A stretch of 12,736 nt of DNA, taken from NCBI RefSeq assembly GCF_900538805.1, contig NZ_UPZP01000070.1, forward strand, positions 1 through 12,736, given 5' to 3'. The notes below the pieces were generated by a model. The model searched no databases and was not told the DNA's origin. It saw nothing but the letters and a program-made list of their open reading frames with translations. Position 1 is the first letter of the stretch. Each line of letters starts with the position of its first letter. The position numbers and the translations under genes were made by a program. The stretch comes from an uncultured Dialister sp. GTDB taxonomy: Bacteria; Bacillota; Negativicutes; Veillonellales; Dialisteraceae. Below are positions 12,239-12,736 of the stretch, in pieces.

Positions 12239-12736
12239 GTTTCCTGCCGGTAAGAAACACCAAAGCGTCAAGCCGGATAGGAAACCCTACGCGAACAGTT
12301 TCCTGTTGGTAAGAAACAGCAAAGATTCAAGCCGGATAGGAAACCTTTCGCAAATAGTTTCCTGTTGGTAAGAAACAGCAAAGATTCAAGCCGGATAGGA
12401 AACCTTTCGCCAACAGTTTCCTGTCGGCAAGGAATACCATGGATTCAAGCCGGATAGGAAACCTTTCGCAAATAGTTTCCTGTCGGCAAGGAATACCATG
12501 GATTCAAGCCGAATAGGAAACCCTTCGCGAACAGTTTCCTGCCGGTAAGAAACACCAAAGCGTCAAGTCGGGTAGGAAACCCTCCGCAAACAGTTTCCTG
12601 CCGGTAAGAAACACCAAAGCGTCAAGTCGGATGGGAAACTTTTCGCAAACAGTTTCCTGTCGGTAAGAAACACCACAGTGTCAAGCCGGATAGGAAACTG
12701 TTTGCAAATAGTTTCCTGTCGGTAAGAAACACCAAA
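12239..12736 (+). repeat. Tandem array of 59-bp hairpin repeats, 8 full units plus 26 bases, open at the window edge
   Basis: Units start at 12239, 12298, 12357, 12416, 12475, 12534, 12593, 12652 and 12711, a constant period of 59. All nine begin GTTTCCTG. Each unit can fold: GTTTCCTGTCGG pairs with CCGGATAGGAAAC further on, with one bulge and a loop of about 22 bases. Spacers between stems are also conserved (TTCGCAAATA or TTCGCAAACA types), which excludes a CRISPR array. Since 59 is not a multiple of 3, the array cannot encode a simple repeat protein. Units 2/3, 4/5 and 6/7 are most alike as neighbours. Confidence 0.93.

Noticed and set aside
12239..12736. CRISPR array
   Set aside because: The period is 59 bases with no variable spacers: the stretch between the stems is as conserved as the stems, and there are no cas genes.
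12239..12736. Protein made of repeats encoded by the 59-bp array
   Set aside because: 59 is not a multiple of 3, so successive units fall in different frames; no frame stays open over the array.

Overview
The window reads as chromosomal DNA of an anaerobic, fairly GC-rich Firmicute, most likely a Negativicute (Veillonella/Dialister/Megasphaera type). That placement is inference from the gene set: an iron-dependent alcohol dehydrogenase, a ferredoxin-type 2-oxoacid oxidoreductase, a NimA-like flavoprotein, a Bacillus-style HslV, strong AAGGAGG ribosome binding sites, and many GC-rich intergenic hairpins. No tRNA, rRNA, transposase, phage gene or CRISPR array is visible.

Layout, left to right. 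At 3-149 there may be the AT-rich tail of an upstream gene. An iron-containing alcohol dehydrogenase (177-1343) and a MATE efflux transporter (1481-2827) follow, the latter with its own promoter and terminator. Then come composite repeat region I (2932-3230), a pyridoxamine-5'-phosphate-oxidase-like flavoprotein (3277-3783), and a 1-kb gap. The gap holds a candidate small RNA on the minus strand (about 3874-3974), a plus-strand terminator and composite repeat region II (about 4140-4660). Next is a probable operon: a 2-oxoacid:acceptor oxidoreductase alpha (gamma-alpha fusion) and beta subunit plus a SEL1-repeat protein (4801-8532), closed by a 17-bp-stem terminator. Composite repeat region III (about 8629-9600) fills the convergent gap before a minus-strand hotdog thioesterase (9617-10084). 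The right end carries hslV-hslU (10316-12201), a two-component ATP-dependent protease, followed by a terminator and a tandem array of 59-bp repeats that runs off the window edge.

The genes themselves belong to known families. The unusual content is between them. Three repeat systems are present. (1) A 59-bp tandem repeat, 8 full copies plus a partial one after hslU, has one isolated diverged copy immediately upstream of the hslV promoter. (2) A 64-65-bp hairpin element has three copies with perfect 9-bp stems of different sequence (paired, compensatory changes), once nested inside another repeat. (3) A mosaic combines 9-nt iterations of the CCCTTTGAA type with GC-rich mini-hairpins bearing purine triloops. 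The compensatory changes imply that pairing, not sequence, is maintained. A stand-alone minus-strand unit with promoter and terminator is the best candidate for an undescribed small RNA. All statements about novelty are inference, since no database could be searched.
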